A program made the position numbers and the translations under genes. The notes under the pieces are model-generated. The model was given only the letters and a program-made list of their open reading frames with translations, was not told where the DNA came from and made no database searches. Of a DNA stretch of 64,000 nt, positions 25,759 to 34,326 are shown one piece after another (position 1 is the stretch's first letter; each line of letters opens with the position of its first letter). Origin of the DNA: Novacetimonas maltaceti (GTDB lineage: Bacteria > Pseudomonadota > Alphaproteobacteria > Acetobacterales > Acetobacteraceae); the NCBI RefSeq assembly GCF_002906255.1, contig NZ_POTC01000003.1, positions 62,001-126,000 of the forward strand. Reading direction: 5' to 3'.

Positions 25759-28431
25759 TTATGCTGCCGCGTTTTCCTTGCGATGGGCCAGTGCCGCCTG
25801 TGCCGCGGCCAGACGCGCCACCGGCACCCGGAAGGGCGAGCACGAGACATAATCCAGCCCGACCTCGTCAAAGAACGCGATCGAGTCCGGGTCACCGCCA
25901 TGTTCACCACAGATGCCCAGCTTCAGGCCGGGATGCGCGGCGCGTCCCCGCTCGACCCCCATGCGCACCAGGGCGCCGACGCCCTCGCGGTCGATGGAGA
26001 CGAACGGGTCCTTGGGCAGGAGGCCGTGATCGACATAGAACGGCAGGAACGACCCCGCATCATCGCGCGACAGGCCGAACGTCGTCTGCGTCAGGTCATT
26101 GGTGCCGAAGGAGAAGAAATCGGCATGGTGCGCGATTTCCCCCGCCTGGATCGCGGCACGGGGTAGTTCGATCATCGTACCGATCCGATAATCAAGCGCC
26201 GCCCCGCGTTCCTGCAGCACGGCGGTGATTTCCGCCTCTGCCGCGCGGCGCGCGACTTCGAGTTCCGCCTTGGTGGCAACCAGCGGGATCATGATTTCCG
26301 GCACGATCCCCTTGCCCGTCTCGTCCGAAACCTGCAGCGCGGCCTCGATGATGGCGCGGACCTGCATCGCATAGATTTCCGGGTTGGTCAGGCCCAGGCG
26401 GCAGCCGCGATGGCCCAGCATCGGATTCGCTTCGGCCAGGGAGGCGCAGCGGGCACGGATTTCCTCGACCGTCCTGCCCAGCGCCGTGGCCACTTCGGCG
26501 AATTCCGCCTCGGCATGCGGCAGGAACTCATGCAGCGGCGGGTCCAGCAGGCGCACCGTCACCGGCAGGCCGGCCATGATGCGGAAGATGCTGACGAAAT
26601 CATCGCGCTGGAACACCAAAAGCGCATTGATCGCGCGCTGGCGCACCGTTTCCTCGTCCGCGATGATCATCTGGCGCACATGGCCGATGCGGTCGGGGCC
26701 AAAGAACATGTGTTCGGTGCGCGCCAGGCCGATCCCTTCCGCCCCGAAGCGACATGCGGTCTTCGCATCGTCGGGGGTTTCGGCATTCGCCCGCACGCCA
26801 AGGCGACGGATGGAATCGGCCCAGCCCATCAGCGTGTTGAAATCGTCCGACAGGATGGGCGGAATGGTCGCCACCCGGCCAAGATAGACCGCACCCGTGC
26901 TGCCATCGAGCGTGATCCAGTCACCTTCGGCAATGGAATGGCCGTCAATGGTCATGACCATCGTCGCGTAATCGATATGCACGCTGCCCGCACCCGCGAC
27001 GCAGACACGCCCCATGCCACGCGCGACCACGGCGGCATGCGACGTCATGCCGCCACGCGCCGTCAGCACGCCACGCGCGGCATGCATGCCATGCACATCC
27101 TCCGGCGAGGTCTCGACACGCACGAGGATCACGTCCTCCCCACGCGCGGCGCGGGCCTCACACTCCTCGGCGGTGAAGACGACCGCGCCAGATGCGGCGC
27201 CGGGCGATGCCGGCAGGCCACGCGTCAGCTGCACACGCTCCGCCTTGGGATCAAGCGCGGGGTGAAGAAGCTGGTCAAGCGATGTCGCGGGGACGCGGCA
27301 GATGGCGTCTTCCTTGGAAATCAGCCCTTCACGCGCCATGTCGATGGCGATCTTCAGCGCCGCGGCGGCCGTCCGCTTGCCGTTGCGGGTCTGCAGCAGG
27401 TACAGCACGTTGCGCTGCACGGTGAATTCGATGTCCTGCATGTCGCGATAGTGACGCTCCAGCAGGGAACGCACGCGCAGCAGTTCGGCATAGGCATCCG
27501 GCAGCACCGTTTCCATCGGGTGCTGCCCCTCCTCCGCCCGCGCGCAGGACATGGGCTGCGGGGTGCGGATCCCGGCCACCACGTCCTCACCCTGCGCATT
27601 GACGAGGTATTCGCCATAGAACACGTTTTCCCCGGTGGAGGGATCGCGCGTGAAGCACACGCCCGTGGCGCAGTCATCGCCCATGTTGCCGAACACCATC
27701 GACTGCACGTTGACCGCCGTGCCCCACGAGGCCGGGATGTCATGCAGCCTGCGATAGGTATTGGCGCGCGGGTTCATCCATGACCCGAACACGGCCCCGA
27801 TCGCACCCCACAGCTGCGCCTGCGGGTCGGAGGGGAATTCCTGCCCGGTATGTTCACGGATGATCTCGTGATACGCCTTCACGACCTCGCGCCACTGCGC
27901 GGCGGAAATCGCGGTGTCGTCGATGACGCCGAGCGTGCGCTTGAACTGGTCGAGCACATCCTCGAAATGGTGATGGGCGACGCCCATGACGACGGATCCG
28001 TACATCTGCACGAACCGGCGGTAGCTGTCCCATGCGAAGCGTTCGTCGCCGGAAGAGCGGGCCAGCCCTTCGACCGTCCGGTCATTGAGTCCAAGGTTGA
28101 GGACGGTGTCCATCATCCCCGGCATGGAGACCCGTGCGCCGGAGCGCACGGACACGAGGAGCGGGGCGTCGGCATCGCCGAAACGCAGGCCCATGGCGTC
28201 CTCGATGCGCTGCATGGCCGCACCGACCTGCGCCTGCAGGTCCGCGGGATATTTGCGCCCGTTGTCATAGAACGCCGAGCAGACTTCGGTCGTTATGGTG
28301 AAGCCTGGCGGCACCGGCAGGCCGATCGACGCCATTTCCGCCAGATTCGCGCCCTTGCCGCCCAGAAGGTTGCGCATTTCCGCGCGCCCTTCATTCAGGC
28401 CGTTTCCGAAACTGTATACCCACTTCGTCAT
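25759..28431 (-). CDS. ppdK: Pyruvate, phosphate dikinase
   Basis: Interconverts pyruvate + ATP + Pi and phosphoenolpyruvate + AMP + PPi; in acetic acid bacteria this is a main route from pyruvate back to PEP. The 890-residue length is normal. Order: N-terminal ATP-grasp (LLGGKGANLAEMASIGLPVPPGFTI region at about residues 23-47), central phosphohistidine domain with GGMTSHAAVVARG (His465), and a C-terminal PEP/pyruvate TIM barrel with GLARTEHMFF, GTNDLTQTTFGLSRDD and the catalytic-cysteine block ICGEHGGDP. Followed by its DUF299 regulator. Promoter lies in the 451-bp gap before bfr. Confidence 0.97.
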   Translation of the reverse strand: MTKWVYSFGNGLNEGRAEMRNLLGGKGANLAEMASIGLPVPPGFTITTEVCSAFYDNGRKYPADLQAQVGAAMQRIEDAMGLRFGDADAPLLVSVRSGARVSMPGMMDTVLNLGLNDRTVEGLARSSGDERFAWDSYRRFVQMYGSVVMGVAHHHFEDVLDQFKRTLGVIDDTAISAAQWREVVKAYHEIIREHTGQEFPSDPQAQLWGAIGAVFGSWMNPRANTYRRLHDIPASWGTAVNVQSMVFGNMGDDCATGVCFTRDPSTGENVFYGEYLVNAQGEDVVAGIRTPQPMSCARAEEGQHPMETVLPDAYAELLRVRSLLERHYRDMQDIEFTVQRNVLYLLQTRNGKRTAAAALKIAIDMAREGLISKEDAICRVPATSLDQLLHPALDPKAERVQLTRGLPASPGAASGAVVFTAEECEARAARGEDVILVRVETSPEDVHGMHAARGVLTARGGMTSHAAVVARGMGRVCVAGAGSVHIDYATMVMTIDGHSIAEGDWITLDGSTGAVYLGRVATIPPILSDDFNTLMGWADSIRRLGVRANAETPDDAKTACRFGAEGIGLARTEHMFFGPDRIGHVRQMIIADEETVRQRAINALLVFQRDDFVSIFRIMAGLPVTVRLLDPPLHEFLPHAEAEFAEVATALGRTVEEIRARCASLAEANPMLGHRGCRLGLTNPEIYAMQVRAIIEAALQVSDETGKGIVPEIMIPLVATKAELEVARRAAEAEITAVLQERGAALDYRIGTMIELPRAAIQAGEIAHHADFFSFGTNDLTQTTFGLSRDDAGSFLPFYVDHGLLPKDPFVSIDREGVGALVRMGVERGRAAHPGLKLGICGEHGGDPDSIAFFDEVGLDYVSCSPFRVPVARLAAAQAALAHRKENAAA

Positions 28432-28882
28432 GTCTGCTCGTTCCCACTTGCGATGGCATCGCGCCCTTGAATCCTGTTCTGGCGCAAGGAATGCAAGGGC
28501 ACACCGCCATATTTTTTCATATTGTTGTTTTTAGTAGGGCCAGGAGGAAAAATTATGCGAGTTTAAAGGTTTCAGCAATAGATATTTTCGCATCATGGCA
28601 ATCGCGAAACATTAACAATGCGAATATATCGCAAACAGGCGCCAGAAGAACAGATGTTCCGGAGGATCGTGCTGCATTGCAGCATGTTTATTTCATTACC
28701 TTGCAATTCACATGCCTGCTCCCGGCTTTTCTACTTGGGCAAAGCCTTCCCCTCGGGCGATATCGGTGATACGCCCAGCCTGATGAGGGCGGTACGGCTT
28801 TGCGCGCCCCCGTCATGAAACGTTATGCCATCTTCCGGCATTCCTTCATGATTGCTCCATAAACGACCAGAGGACAGGAAAC
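28432..28882. other. Divergent ppdK/bfr intergenic region
   Basis: A 451-bp AT-rich gap between two divergently transcribed genes. I find no convincing gene: the one open frame at 28618-28818 (66 codons) has no family resemblance. A perfect 15-bp palindrome TGCTGCATTGCAGCA lies at 28670-28684. No clear Fur-like box is visible on the bfr side. Confidence 0.6.
28670..28684. promoter_or_regulatory. Perfect 15-bp palindrome in the ppdK/bfr gap
   Basis: TGCTGCATTGCAGCA is perfectly symmetrical around a central T. It lies about 200 nt from the bfr start and 240 nt from the ppdK start. The protein that would bind is unknown. Confidence 0.35.
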
Positions 28883-29365
28883 ATGATCCGCGATCCCAAG
28901 ATCATCGAACATCTAAACACGCAGCTCACCAACGAGTTGACGGCCATCAACCAGTATTTCCTGCATGCCCGCACGCTCAACCACTGGGGCGTCACCCTGC
29001 TGGGCAAGAAGGAATATGAAGAATCGATCGAAGAGATGCGTCACGCCGACTGGCTGATCGAACGCATCCTGTTCCTTGGCGGCCTGCCCAACGTGCAGCG
29101 CTACAACCAGGTCCTGATCGGCCAGAATGTCGAGGAAATCCTCAAGTGCGACCTGAAGCTGGAGGAAAAGGCGATCGCGGACCTGCGTGAGGCCATCGCC
29201 TATTGCGAAAGCGTGCGCGACTATGTCTCGCGCGATCTGTTCCTCAAGATCCTCGACAACGAGGAAGAGCACGAAGACTTCCTCGACCGCCAGTTCGACC
29301 TGATCAAGATGATCGGCATCGAACGCTACATCCAGCTCAACTCCGCCTCGGCCGAGAAAGAGTAA
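28883..29365 (+). CDS. bfr: Bacterioferritin
   Basis: A 160-residue subunit of the 24-mer iron-storage protein. Di-iron ferroxidase ligands are present as Glu18 (LTNELTAINQYF), Glu51 and His54 (EEMRHAD), and later Glu/His in NEEEHEDFLD. Met52 is the conserved haem-bridging methionine, so haem binding is expected. AGGACAGGAAAC precedes ATG 28883. It converges on the gene for the bacterioferritin-associated ferredoxin, with 87 nt between them. The pair stores and releases iron. Confidence 0.96.
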   Translation: MIRDPKIIEHLNTQLTNELTAINQYFLHARTLNHWGVTLLGKKEYEESIEEMRHADWLIERILFLGGLPNVQRYNQVLIGQNVEEILKCDLKLEEKAIADLREAIAYCESVRDYVSRDLFLKILDNEEEHEDFLDRQFDLIKMIGIERYIQLNSASAEKE

Positions 29366-29409
29366 CGACACTTCCGCGCCAGCCGTCCCGGCGGGGTGGC
29401 TGGCATGGC

Positions 29410-29427
29410 CCCGCCCACGCGGGCGGG
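29410..29427. terminator. GC hairpin between convergent bfr and bfd
   Basis: CCCGCCC and GGGCGGG pair around an ACGC loop in the 87-bp gap between the two stop codons. No T-run follows in either direction, so this is only a candidate terminator. Confidence 0.4.
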
Positions 29428-29452
29428 CCAGAAGACGGTGCCGGCATGCCCG

Positions 29453-29683
29453 TCATGCCATGAGGGAACGCCCCTCCCCGCCTGACAGGTCGAGCGCCAC
29501 TCCCTGTCCTTCGCGGGCCTGACGCAGGGCACGGCGCAGCAGGCACAGGACCCCGGGGACACAGTTCCCGCACTGCGCCTTGCATCCCTTTGCCGCATAG
29601 ACCTCCCGCGGGTGGGTGGCTCCCTTGCTTACAGCGTTATCTACATCCGTATCCGTCAGCATGTTGCACGAACAAACAAACAT
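29453..29683 (-). CDS. bfd: Bacterioferritin-associated ferredoxin (BFD, [2Fe-2S])
   Basis: A 76-residue small ferredoxin that reduces ferric iron inside bacterioferritin to mobilise it. Cysteines 4 and 6 (VCSC) and 38 and 41 (CGNC) match the C-x-C...C-x2-C ligand pattern of BFD; an extra Cys34 is also present. The C-terminal tail after residue 45 is arginine-rich and longer than in E. coli Bfd. ATG 29683 is chosen over 29698 as it places CxC at the normal position. A Fur box lies 41 nt upstream, so it should be induced under iron limitation. Confidence 0.92.
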   Translation of the reverse strand: MFVCSCNMLTDTDVDNAVSKGATHPREVYAAKGCKAQCGNCVPGVLCLLRRALRQAREGQGVALDLSGGEGRSLMA

Positions 29684-29723
29684 GAAACACCCATCCATTG
29701 CCGCGAGTCCGCATCACCATATA

Positions 29724-29738
29724 TGAGAACAATTCTCA
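29724..29738. promoter_or_regulatory. Fur box upstream of bfd
   Basis: TGAGAACAATTCTCA is a 15-bp inverted repeat of the 7-1-7 Fur type (compare TGATAAT-N-ATTATCA) in the bfd promoter region. The iron-importer gene at 54.8 kb carries a closely related site, TGATAACAATTATCA, with the same AACAATT centre. Confidence 0.8.
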
Positions 29739-29876
29739 ATATCAATGGGGCAAACAGGATTTTCTGCCCCGTTCGTAAACACACCCGCGCGAACGGCCTG
29801 CCTGACCCGCCCTGCGATTCGGATCCGGGGCGCGCCCTTCCCGTCCCGATGGCCATGACGGAGGCCGGCGCGGCAC

Positions 29877-29912
29877 AAAAAAAACGCCGCCACCCGAAAA
29901 GGGTGACGGCGT
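29877..29912 (-). terminator. Rho-independent terminator of icd
   Basis: On the minus strand ACGCCGTCACCC pairs with GGGTGGCGGCGT (one mismatch) around a TTTT loop and is followed directly by a run of eight T. This is the clearest intrinsic terminator in the window, ending the isocitrate dehydrogenase transcript. Confidence 0.9.
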
Positions 29913-29965
29913 CAGGAACCGGCAGTCACGACAGGCCCGGACCACAGGGCCTGCGGATGGATGGG

Positions 29966-31180
29966 TCAGGCCAGCTTCCTGCGCAGGCGGGCATCCAGGA
30001 CATCAAGGAACGGCTGCGTATCCAGCCACTTCGTCCCCTTGCCCACCAGCAGCGCAAGGTCCTTGGTCATCTCGCCACCTTCGACCGTCTCGATGCAGAC
30101 ACGCTCCAGCGCCTCGGCAAAGTGGATGACATCGGGCGTATCATCGAACCGCCCGCGATAGGCCAGACCGCGCGTCCATGCGAAGATGGAGGCAATGGGA
30201 TTGGTGCTCGTGGGGCGTCCCTTCTGGTGTTCGCGGAAGTGGCGGGTCACCGTGCCATGCGCGGCCTCGGCCTCCACCACGTCGCCCGTGGGGTTGAGCA
30301 GCACGGACGTCATCAGGCCAAGGCTGCCGAAGCCCTGTGCGACGATGTCGCTTTCCACGTCCCCGTCATAGTTCTTGCATGCCCAGACATATCCCCCCTG
30401 CCACTTCAGCGCGCAGGCCACCATGTCGTCGATCAGGCGATGTTCGTAGGTCAGGCCCAGCTTCTCGAATTCCGCCTTGAATTCGCGCTCGTAGACTTCC
30501 TGGAACACATCCTTGAACATCCCGTCATAGGCCTTGAGGATGGTGTTCTTGGTGGACAGGTAGACCGGCAGCCTGCGGTCACGCCCGTAGGACAGGGAAG
30601 CACGGGCGAACCCTTCGATGGAGGCGCGGGTATTGTGCATGCCCAGCGCCACGCCCGGTCCCTTGAAATCATGCACGTCGAGCACCTGCTCCTCCCCGCC
30701 GTCAGCCGGCTGGTAGCGCAGCGTGACCTTGCCGGGGCCGGGGATGCGGGTTTCGGCGGCGCGATAGATGTCGCCATAGGCATGGCGGCCGATGACGATC
30801 GGCTTGGTCCAGTGGGGCACCAGTCGCGGCACGTTCGCGCAGATGATCGGTTCGCGGAAGATCGTGCCGTCAAGGATGTTGCGGATCGTGCCGTTGGGCG
30901 AACGCCACATCTTCTTCAGGCCGAACTCCTTGACCCGGTCCTCATCAGGGGTGATCGTCGCGCACTTGACGCCCACGCCATACCTGCGGACCGCTTCGGC
31001 GGCCTCCACCGTCACGCGGTCATCCGTTTCGTCGCGGTGGACAATCCCGAGGTCGAAATATTTAAGGTCGATGTCCAGGTAAGGCAGTATCAGGCGATCC
31101 TTGATGAAATGCCAGATGATGCGGGTCATTTCATCCCCGTCCATTTCGACGACGGGATTCTTTACCTTGATTTTGGCCAT
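29966..31180 (-). CDS. icd: NADP-dependent isocitrate dehydrogenase
   Basis: A 404-residue TCA-cycle enzyme converting isocitrate to 2-oxoglutarate and CO2. It is the eukaryote/alphaproteobacterial (type II homodimer) form: [19 protein letters not shown] at the start, [19 protein letters not shown] (substrate serine region), [25 protein letters not shown] (metal aspartates) and [26 protein letters not shown], in which the coenzyme loop lies, are visible in order across the protein. ATG 31180 is used; the frame extends to 31243 without resemblance to the family. Followed by a strong intrinsic terminator, so it is monocistronic. Confidence 0.97.
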   Translation of the reverse strand: MAKIKVKNPVVEMDGDEMTRIIWHFIKDRLILPYLDIDLKYFDLGIVHRDETDDRVTVEAAEAVRRYGVGVKCATITPDEDRVKEFGLKKMWRSPNGTIRNILDGTIFREPIICANVPRLVPHWTKPIVIGRHAYGDIYRAAETRIPGPGKVTLRYQPADGGEEQVLDVHDFKGPGVALGMHNTRASIEGFARASLSYGRDRRLPVYLSTKNTILKAYDGMFKDVFQEVYEREFKAEFEKLGLTYEHRLIDDMVACALKWQGGYVWACKNYDGDVESDIVAQGFGSLGLMTSVLLNPTGDVVEAEAAHGTVTRHFREHQKGRPTSTNPIASIFAWTRGLAYRGRFDDTPDVIHFAEALERVCIETVEGGEMTKDLALLVGKGTKWLDTQPFLDVLDARLRRKLA

Positions 31181-31299
31181 GTATTGGGTCCGCTTCTTTA
31201 TTTTACATCCATGCGGGCATGGACGTTTCCTTCGGGCGAACATTCATAAAGGCCACGCCACCACGGAATAAAGAGATAGAGCGACACTCCCCCTTCACA

Positions 31300-31341
31300 A
31301 ACGTGACAGCACGACGGCATGGCGCACGTCGCGGTCACGTT
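31300..31341 (-). terminator. Stem-loop downstream of the SSS transporter gene
   Basis: AACGTGAC at 31300-31307 pairs perfectly with GTCACGTT at 31334-31341, with inner CGAC/GTCG pairing. It lies about 19 nt past the transporter stop on the minus strand. No T-tract; it could instead be a site in the icd promoter region. Confidence 0.4.
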
Positions 31342-31359
31342 CGTGTCACCATACGCCGG

Positions 31360-32823
31360 TCATGCCCGCAGGCGCCGGATCTGGCGCGACATCATGCCGA
31401 ATGCGAACATCAGCGCCACGCCAAACGGCACCAGCCATGAAAAGGCGATGACATGGCCATAGGGATGGACGAACATCATCACGCAGCACACCACCACAAG
31501 GGTCAGGATGAACGCTGGCAGGACATCGCGCACATCCGCCTGCGCCACGAACATGGCGAACACGAATGCCCCGAGCATCGCGCCATAGGAACATGCCGCC
31601 ACCGAAAGGCCGAACACGACCGCAGGCCCATGGCTGTGGGAGAAACCCAGCGCCGCGAGCACAAGGATCGCGGCCCATGCCAGCGTGACCAGTCGCGCGA
31701 ACGCCATCGGGCCGATGCGCAGGCGCCTGGTCACCCATGCGCAGAATGCTGAAAAATCAAGCAGCGTCGCACTGGTCATGGAATTGAGCGTGGCCGACAG
31801 CGATCCCATGGTCGCACTCAGCAACCCCGCGATCAGCAGCCCGGCCAACCCGTGGGGCAGGCCATGGACGATGAAGTCGGGAAACAGTTCGTCCGATGCC
31901 CCCAACCCGACATCCGCCAAGGGGCGTCCGCCATTGCGCGCCCACAGCAGGATGCCCACCAGCGACAGCAGCGCAAACAGTCCCCCCACCATGAAGCCGC
32001 TGCCGATCAGCGCCTTGCGCGCATCGGACAGGTTCCGCGCGGCGAGGATGCGCTGCACCATCAACTGGTCGGTCCCGTGCGATGCCATGGACATGATCGC
32101 CCCGCCGATGATGGCGGCGAACGGCGTATAGGGATTGAGGAAAAACAGGCTGGATTTCTGGAACAGGTGGAAACGCGACGAATGCACCAGCATATGCGTC
32201 TGCCCTGCCGTCTGGTGATGGTACAGCAGGAGGACACAGGCTGCGGCCCCCGTGACATAGACGGCAAGCTGGATCGCATCCGACCAGACCACCGCGCGCA
32301 GGCCGCCAAAAAGCGTATAGAACAGCGTCAGCCCGACAATGGCCAGCATCACCACGGCATGCGGCAGCGGGAAATGCATGGCCGCCAGGATGGCCGCGAC
32401 CGGCAGCATCCCGGCGAACATCCTTATCCCTTCGGCCAGGACGCGCATCAGCAGGAACGTGACGGAGACCGTACGTTCCATTGACGTGCCGAAACGCTGC
32501 CCCAGGTACTGGTAGACACTGCTGAACTGCCCGGAGAAATAGTGCGGCAGGAACAGCCATGCGACCAGCGTGCGACCGATGACATAGCCGATCGCAAGCC
32601 CGACAAAGACCAGTCCGTTCCCATAGGCGATGCCGGGGATGCTGATGACCGTAAGGGTGGAGGTTTCGGTCGCGACCAGCGACAGGCAGATCACCCACCA
32701 CGGCAGGTCATGCCCCCCACCGACATAGGCAGATACCGAATCCTGCCGCCCCGACAGGGAAAAGGCAATGAACGGCAGCGTCAGGCAATATATGCAGATA
32801 ATCGAGAGATCGATGGGAGACAT
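31360..32823 (-). CDS. Sodium:solute symporter (SSS family), probable amino-sugar or muropeptide-derived sugar importer
   Basis: A 487-residue inner-membrane symporter with about 13 hydrophobic segments. Family blocks include LPWWVICLSLVATETSTLTVISIPGIAYGNGL near residues 40-70, YFSGQFSSVYQYLGQRFG, GGLRAVVWSDAIQ and the sodium-site region SHGTDQLMVQRILAARN; these match the sialic-acid/sugar branch of the family. GGAATTGGC precedes the ATG. It is divergent from the beta-lactamase-like/murQ/gntR operon, so it may import MurNAc, GlcNAc or a disaccharide. A 13-nt sequence 35 nt upstream is repeated before the TonB receptor gene. Substrate is inferred. Confidence 0.88.
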   Translation of the reverse strand: MSPIDLSIICIYCLTLPFIAFSLSGRQDSVSAYVGGGHDLPWWVICLSLVATETSTLTVISIPGIAYGNGLVFVGLAIGYVIGRTLVAWLFLPHYFSGQFSSVYQYLGQRFGTSMERTVSVTFLLMRVLAEGIRMFAGMLPVAAILAAMHFPLPHAVVMLAIVGLTLFYTLFGGLRAVVWSDAIQLAVYVTGAAACVLLLYHHQTAGQTHMLVHSSRFHLFQKSSLFFLNPYTPFAAIIGGAIMSMASHGTDQLMVQRILAARNLSDARKALIGSGFMVGGLFALLSLVGILLWARNGGRPLADVGLGASDELFPDFIVHGLPHGLAGLLIAGLLSATMGSLSATLNSMTSATLLDFSAFCAWVTRRLRIGPMAFARLVTLAWAAILVLAALGFSHSHGPAVVFGLSVAACSYGAMLGAFVFAMFVAQADVRDVLPAFILTLVVVCCVMMFVHPYGHVIAFSWLVPFGVALMFAFGMMSRQIRRLRA

Positions 32824-32857
32824 GCCAATTCCATCATTTCAGGGAGGCGGATCATAT

Positions 32858-32870
32858 AACCAAAGCAATA
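32858..32870. repeat. 13-nt element shared with the TonB-receptor promoter region (copy 1)
   Basis: AACCAAAGCAATA lies 35 nt upstream of the SSS symporter start and recurs exactly at 46172-46184 upstream of the TonB receptor. Same orientation relative to both genes. Possibly a shared regulator site; significance was not calculated. Confidence 0.4.
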
Positions 32871-33018
32871 CCACAGGAAAGCCGGGAATCATCTGGTTCC
32901 GAAACAGTTTTCTTTCACAACCGCAATGACATGAGGGGCCAAACCCCCTTCATGCCGCCATTGAACGCGACATTCACGATCATGTCATCACACTGCAAGT
33001 CAGGATGTCCGCCGGGAA

Positions 33019-33055
33019 CATTATGAAATGCCATTGTTATTGCGATTTCATAATG
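33019..33055. promoter_or_regulatory. 11-bp inverted repeat before the murQ operon
   Basis: CATTATGAAAT (33019-33029) and ATTTCATAATG (33045-33055) are perfect reverse complements separated by 15 nt. The repeat ends 56 nt before the first gene of the operon that includes a GntR regulator, and lies in the divergent region with the SSS symporter. A candidate operator for that GntR protein. Confidence 0.55.
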
Positions 33056-33111
33056 GTATTACTCCTGTATCAGATAATGCAACGCCCTTCAGCCAGCGGA
33101 CCCCCTGCACC

Positions 33112-34293
33112 ATGCACGCATTCCCTGCCACGCGACACCTGCGTCGCCGCCATGCCCTGCTGCTCGCCACGGCCGCCACGCTTGGCGCATGCGCGCGCAC
33201 CGGCCACGGACAGCGCACGACACGACCGATGGCGGAAGTGGACCGCCTGCTCAAACAGGCTGTCGCAACCCATGCGACACCGGGCGTCGTGTGCGCCATC
33301 GGGCATGCGGGAAAGGTTGTGTACCGTTCCGTCCAAGGGCAGCGTTCCATTACGCCCACCCGCGAGGCCATGACATGGGATACCGCGTTCGACATGGCCT
33401 CCCTCACCAAGGCGGTCATCACCGCGCCATGCATGATGCAGTTGTGGGAACAGGGGCGCTTCAACCTTGACGACCCGGTCTGCCGTTACCTGCCGCAATT
33501 TGCTGCGCAAGGAAAATCCGGCATCACGATCCGCCACCTGCTGACCCATTATTCCGGCCTGCGGCCCGACCTTGGCCTGCAGGACAGGTGGCAGGGCCGC
33601 GACGCAGCCTTCGCGCTGGCGATGAACACCGTTCCCGACCATCCGCCGGGCAGCGGGTTCGTCTATAGCGACATCAACTTCATCACGCTGGGATTCCTGG
33701 TGGAAAAACTGTCGGGCATGACGCTCGATGCCTATGCCAGCCGTTATATCCTGACGCCGCTCAACATGCGCATGTCAGGCTTCCTGCCGCCGGAATCATG
33801 GCGTGCGCGGATCGCGCCGACGCAGTTCGATGAAAATGGCCAGATGCTGCGCGGGCAGGTGCATGACCCGTCCGCCCGGCGCATGGGCGGGGTCGCGGGA
33901 CATGCCGGGCTGTTTTCCACGGCGGATGACATGTGCGTCTATGCGCAGGCGCTGCTCGACCGGCGCGCGGGCAGGCCATCGGCATTCCCGCTGCAGACCA
34001 GCACGCTGATGATGATGACCACGCCGCAGCAACCGCAGGGCAAGACCGACCTGCGCGGGCTGGGCTGGGACATTTCCACGCCCTACTCCTCCCCCCGGGG
34101 CGAGCGGTTTCCCGTGGGTTCATTCGGGCATACCGGCTTTACCGGGACATCGCTGTGGCTTGACCCCGACAGCAATACCTATGTCCTGATCCTGGCCAAC
34201 CGTGTCCATCCCGACGGGCATGGCAATGTCATCAGGCTGCGCCATGATGTCGCAACCGCCGCTGCCGCCGCCCTTTCCATTCCCCGGTCCTGA
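33112..34293 (+). CDS. Beta-lactamase-fold serine hydrolase lipoprotein (candidate muropeptide amidase/esterase)
   Basis: A 393-residue periplasmic serine hydrolase of the class C beta-lactamase/PBP4B superfamily. A signal peptide ends in lipobox LGAC with Cys27. The catalytic SxxK is SLTK (Ser97, Lys100), the second-site motif is YSD (Tyr185), and HTG in FGHTGFTGTSLW replaces the KTG triad. In Bacillus subtilis a member of this superfamily is encoded in the MurNAc salvage operon and, as I recall, acts as a muropeptide amidase; here the gene is first in an operon with murQ and gntR. It probably trims peptides from MurNAc or cleaves D-Ala bonds. True antibiotic hydrolysis is less likely. ATG 33112 gives the signal peptide. 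Confidence 0.85.
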   Translation: MHAFPATRHLRRRHALLLATAATLGACARTGHGQRTTRPMAEVDRLLKQAVATHATPGVVCAIGHAGKVVYRSVQGQRSITPTREAMTWDTAFDMASLTKAVITAPCMMQLWEQGRFNLDDPVCRYLPQFAAQGKSGITIRHLLTHYSGLRPDLGLQDRWQGRDAAFALAMNTVPDHPPGSGFVYSDINFITLGFLVEKLSGMTLDAYASRYILTPLNMRMSGFLPPESWRARIAPTQFDENGQMLRGQVHDPSARRMGGVAGHAGLFSTADDMCVYAQALLDRRAGRPSAFPLQTSTLMMMTTPQQPQGKTDLRGLGWDISTPYSSPRGERFPVGSFGHTGFTGTSLWLDPDSNTYVLILANRVHPDGHGNVIRLRHDVATAAAAALSIPRS

Positions 34294-34326
34294 CCTTTCC
34301 CACCTTCCGCCGGAGCCTGTGCGCCC

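Noticed and set aside
28618-28818. 66-codon frame in the ppdK/bfr gap
   Set aside because: No ribosome site, no motif, and codon use unlike neighbours.
33112-34293. Antibiotic-resistance beta-lactamase
   Set aside because: Fold and SLTK/YSD/HTG motifs fit, but the lipoprotein signal and the murQ operon point to a cell-wall salvage role instead.
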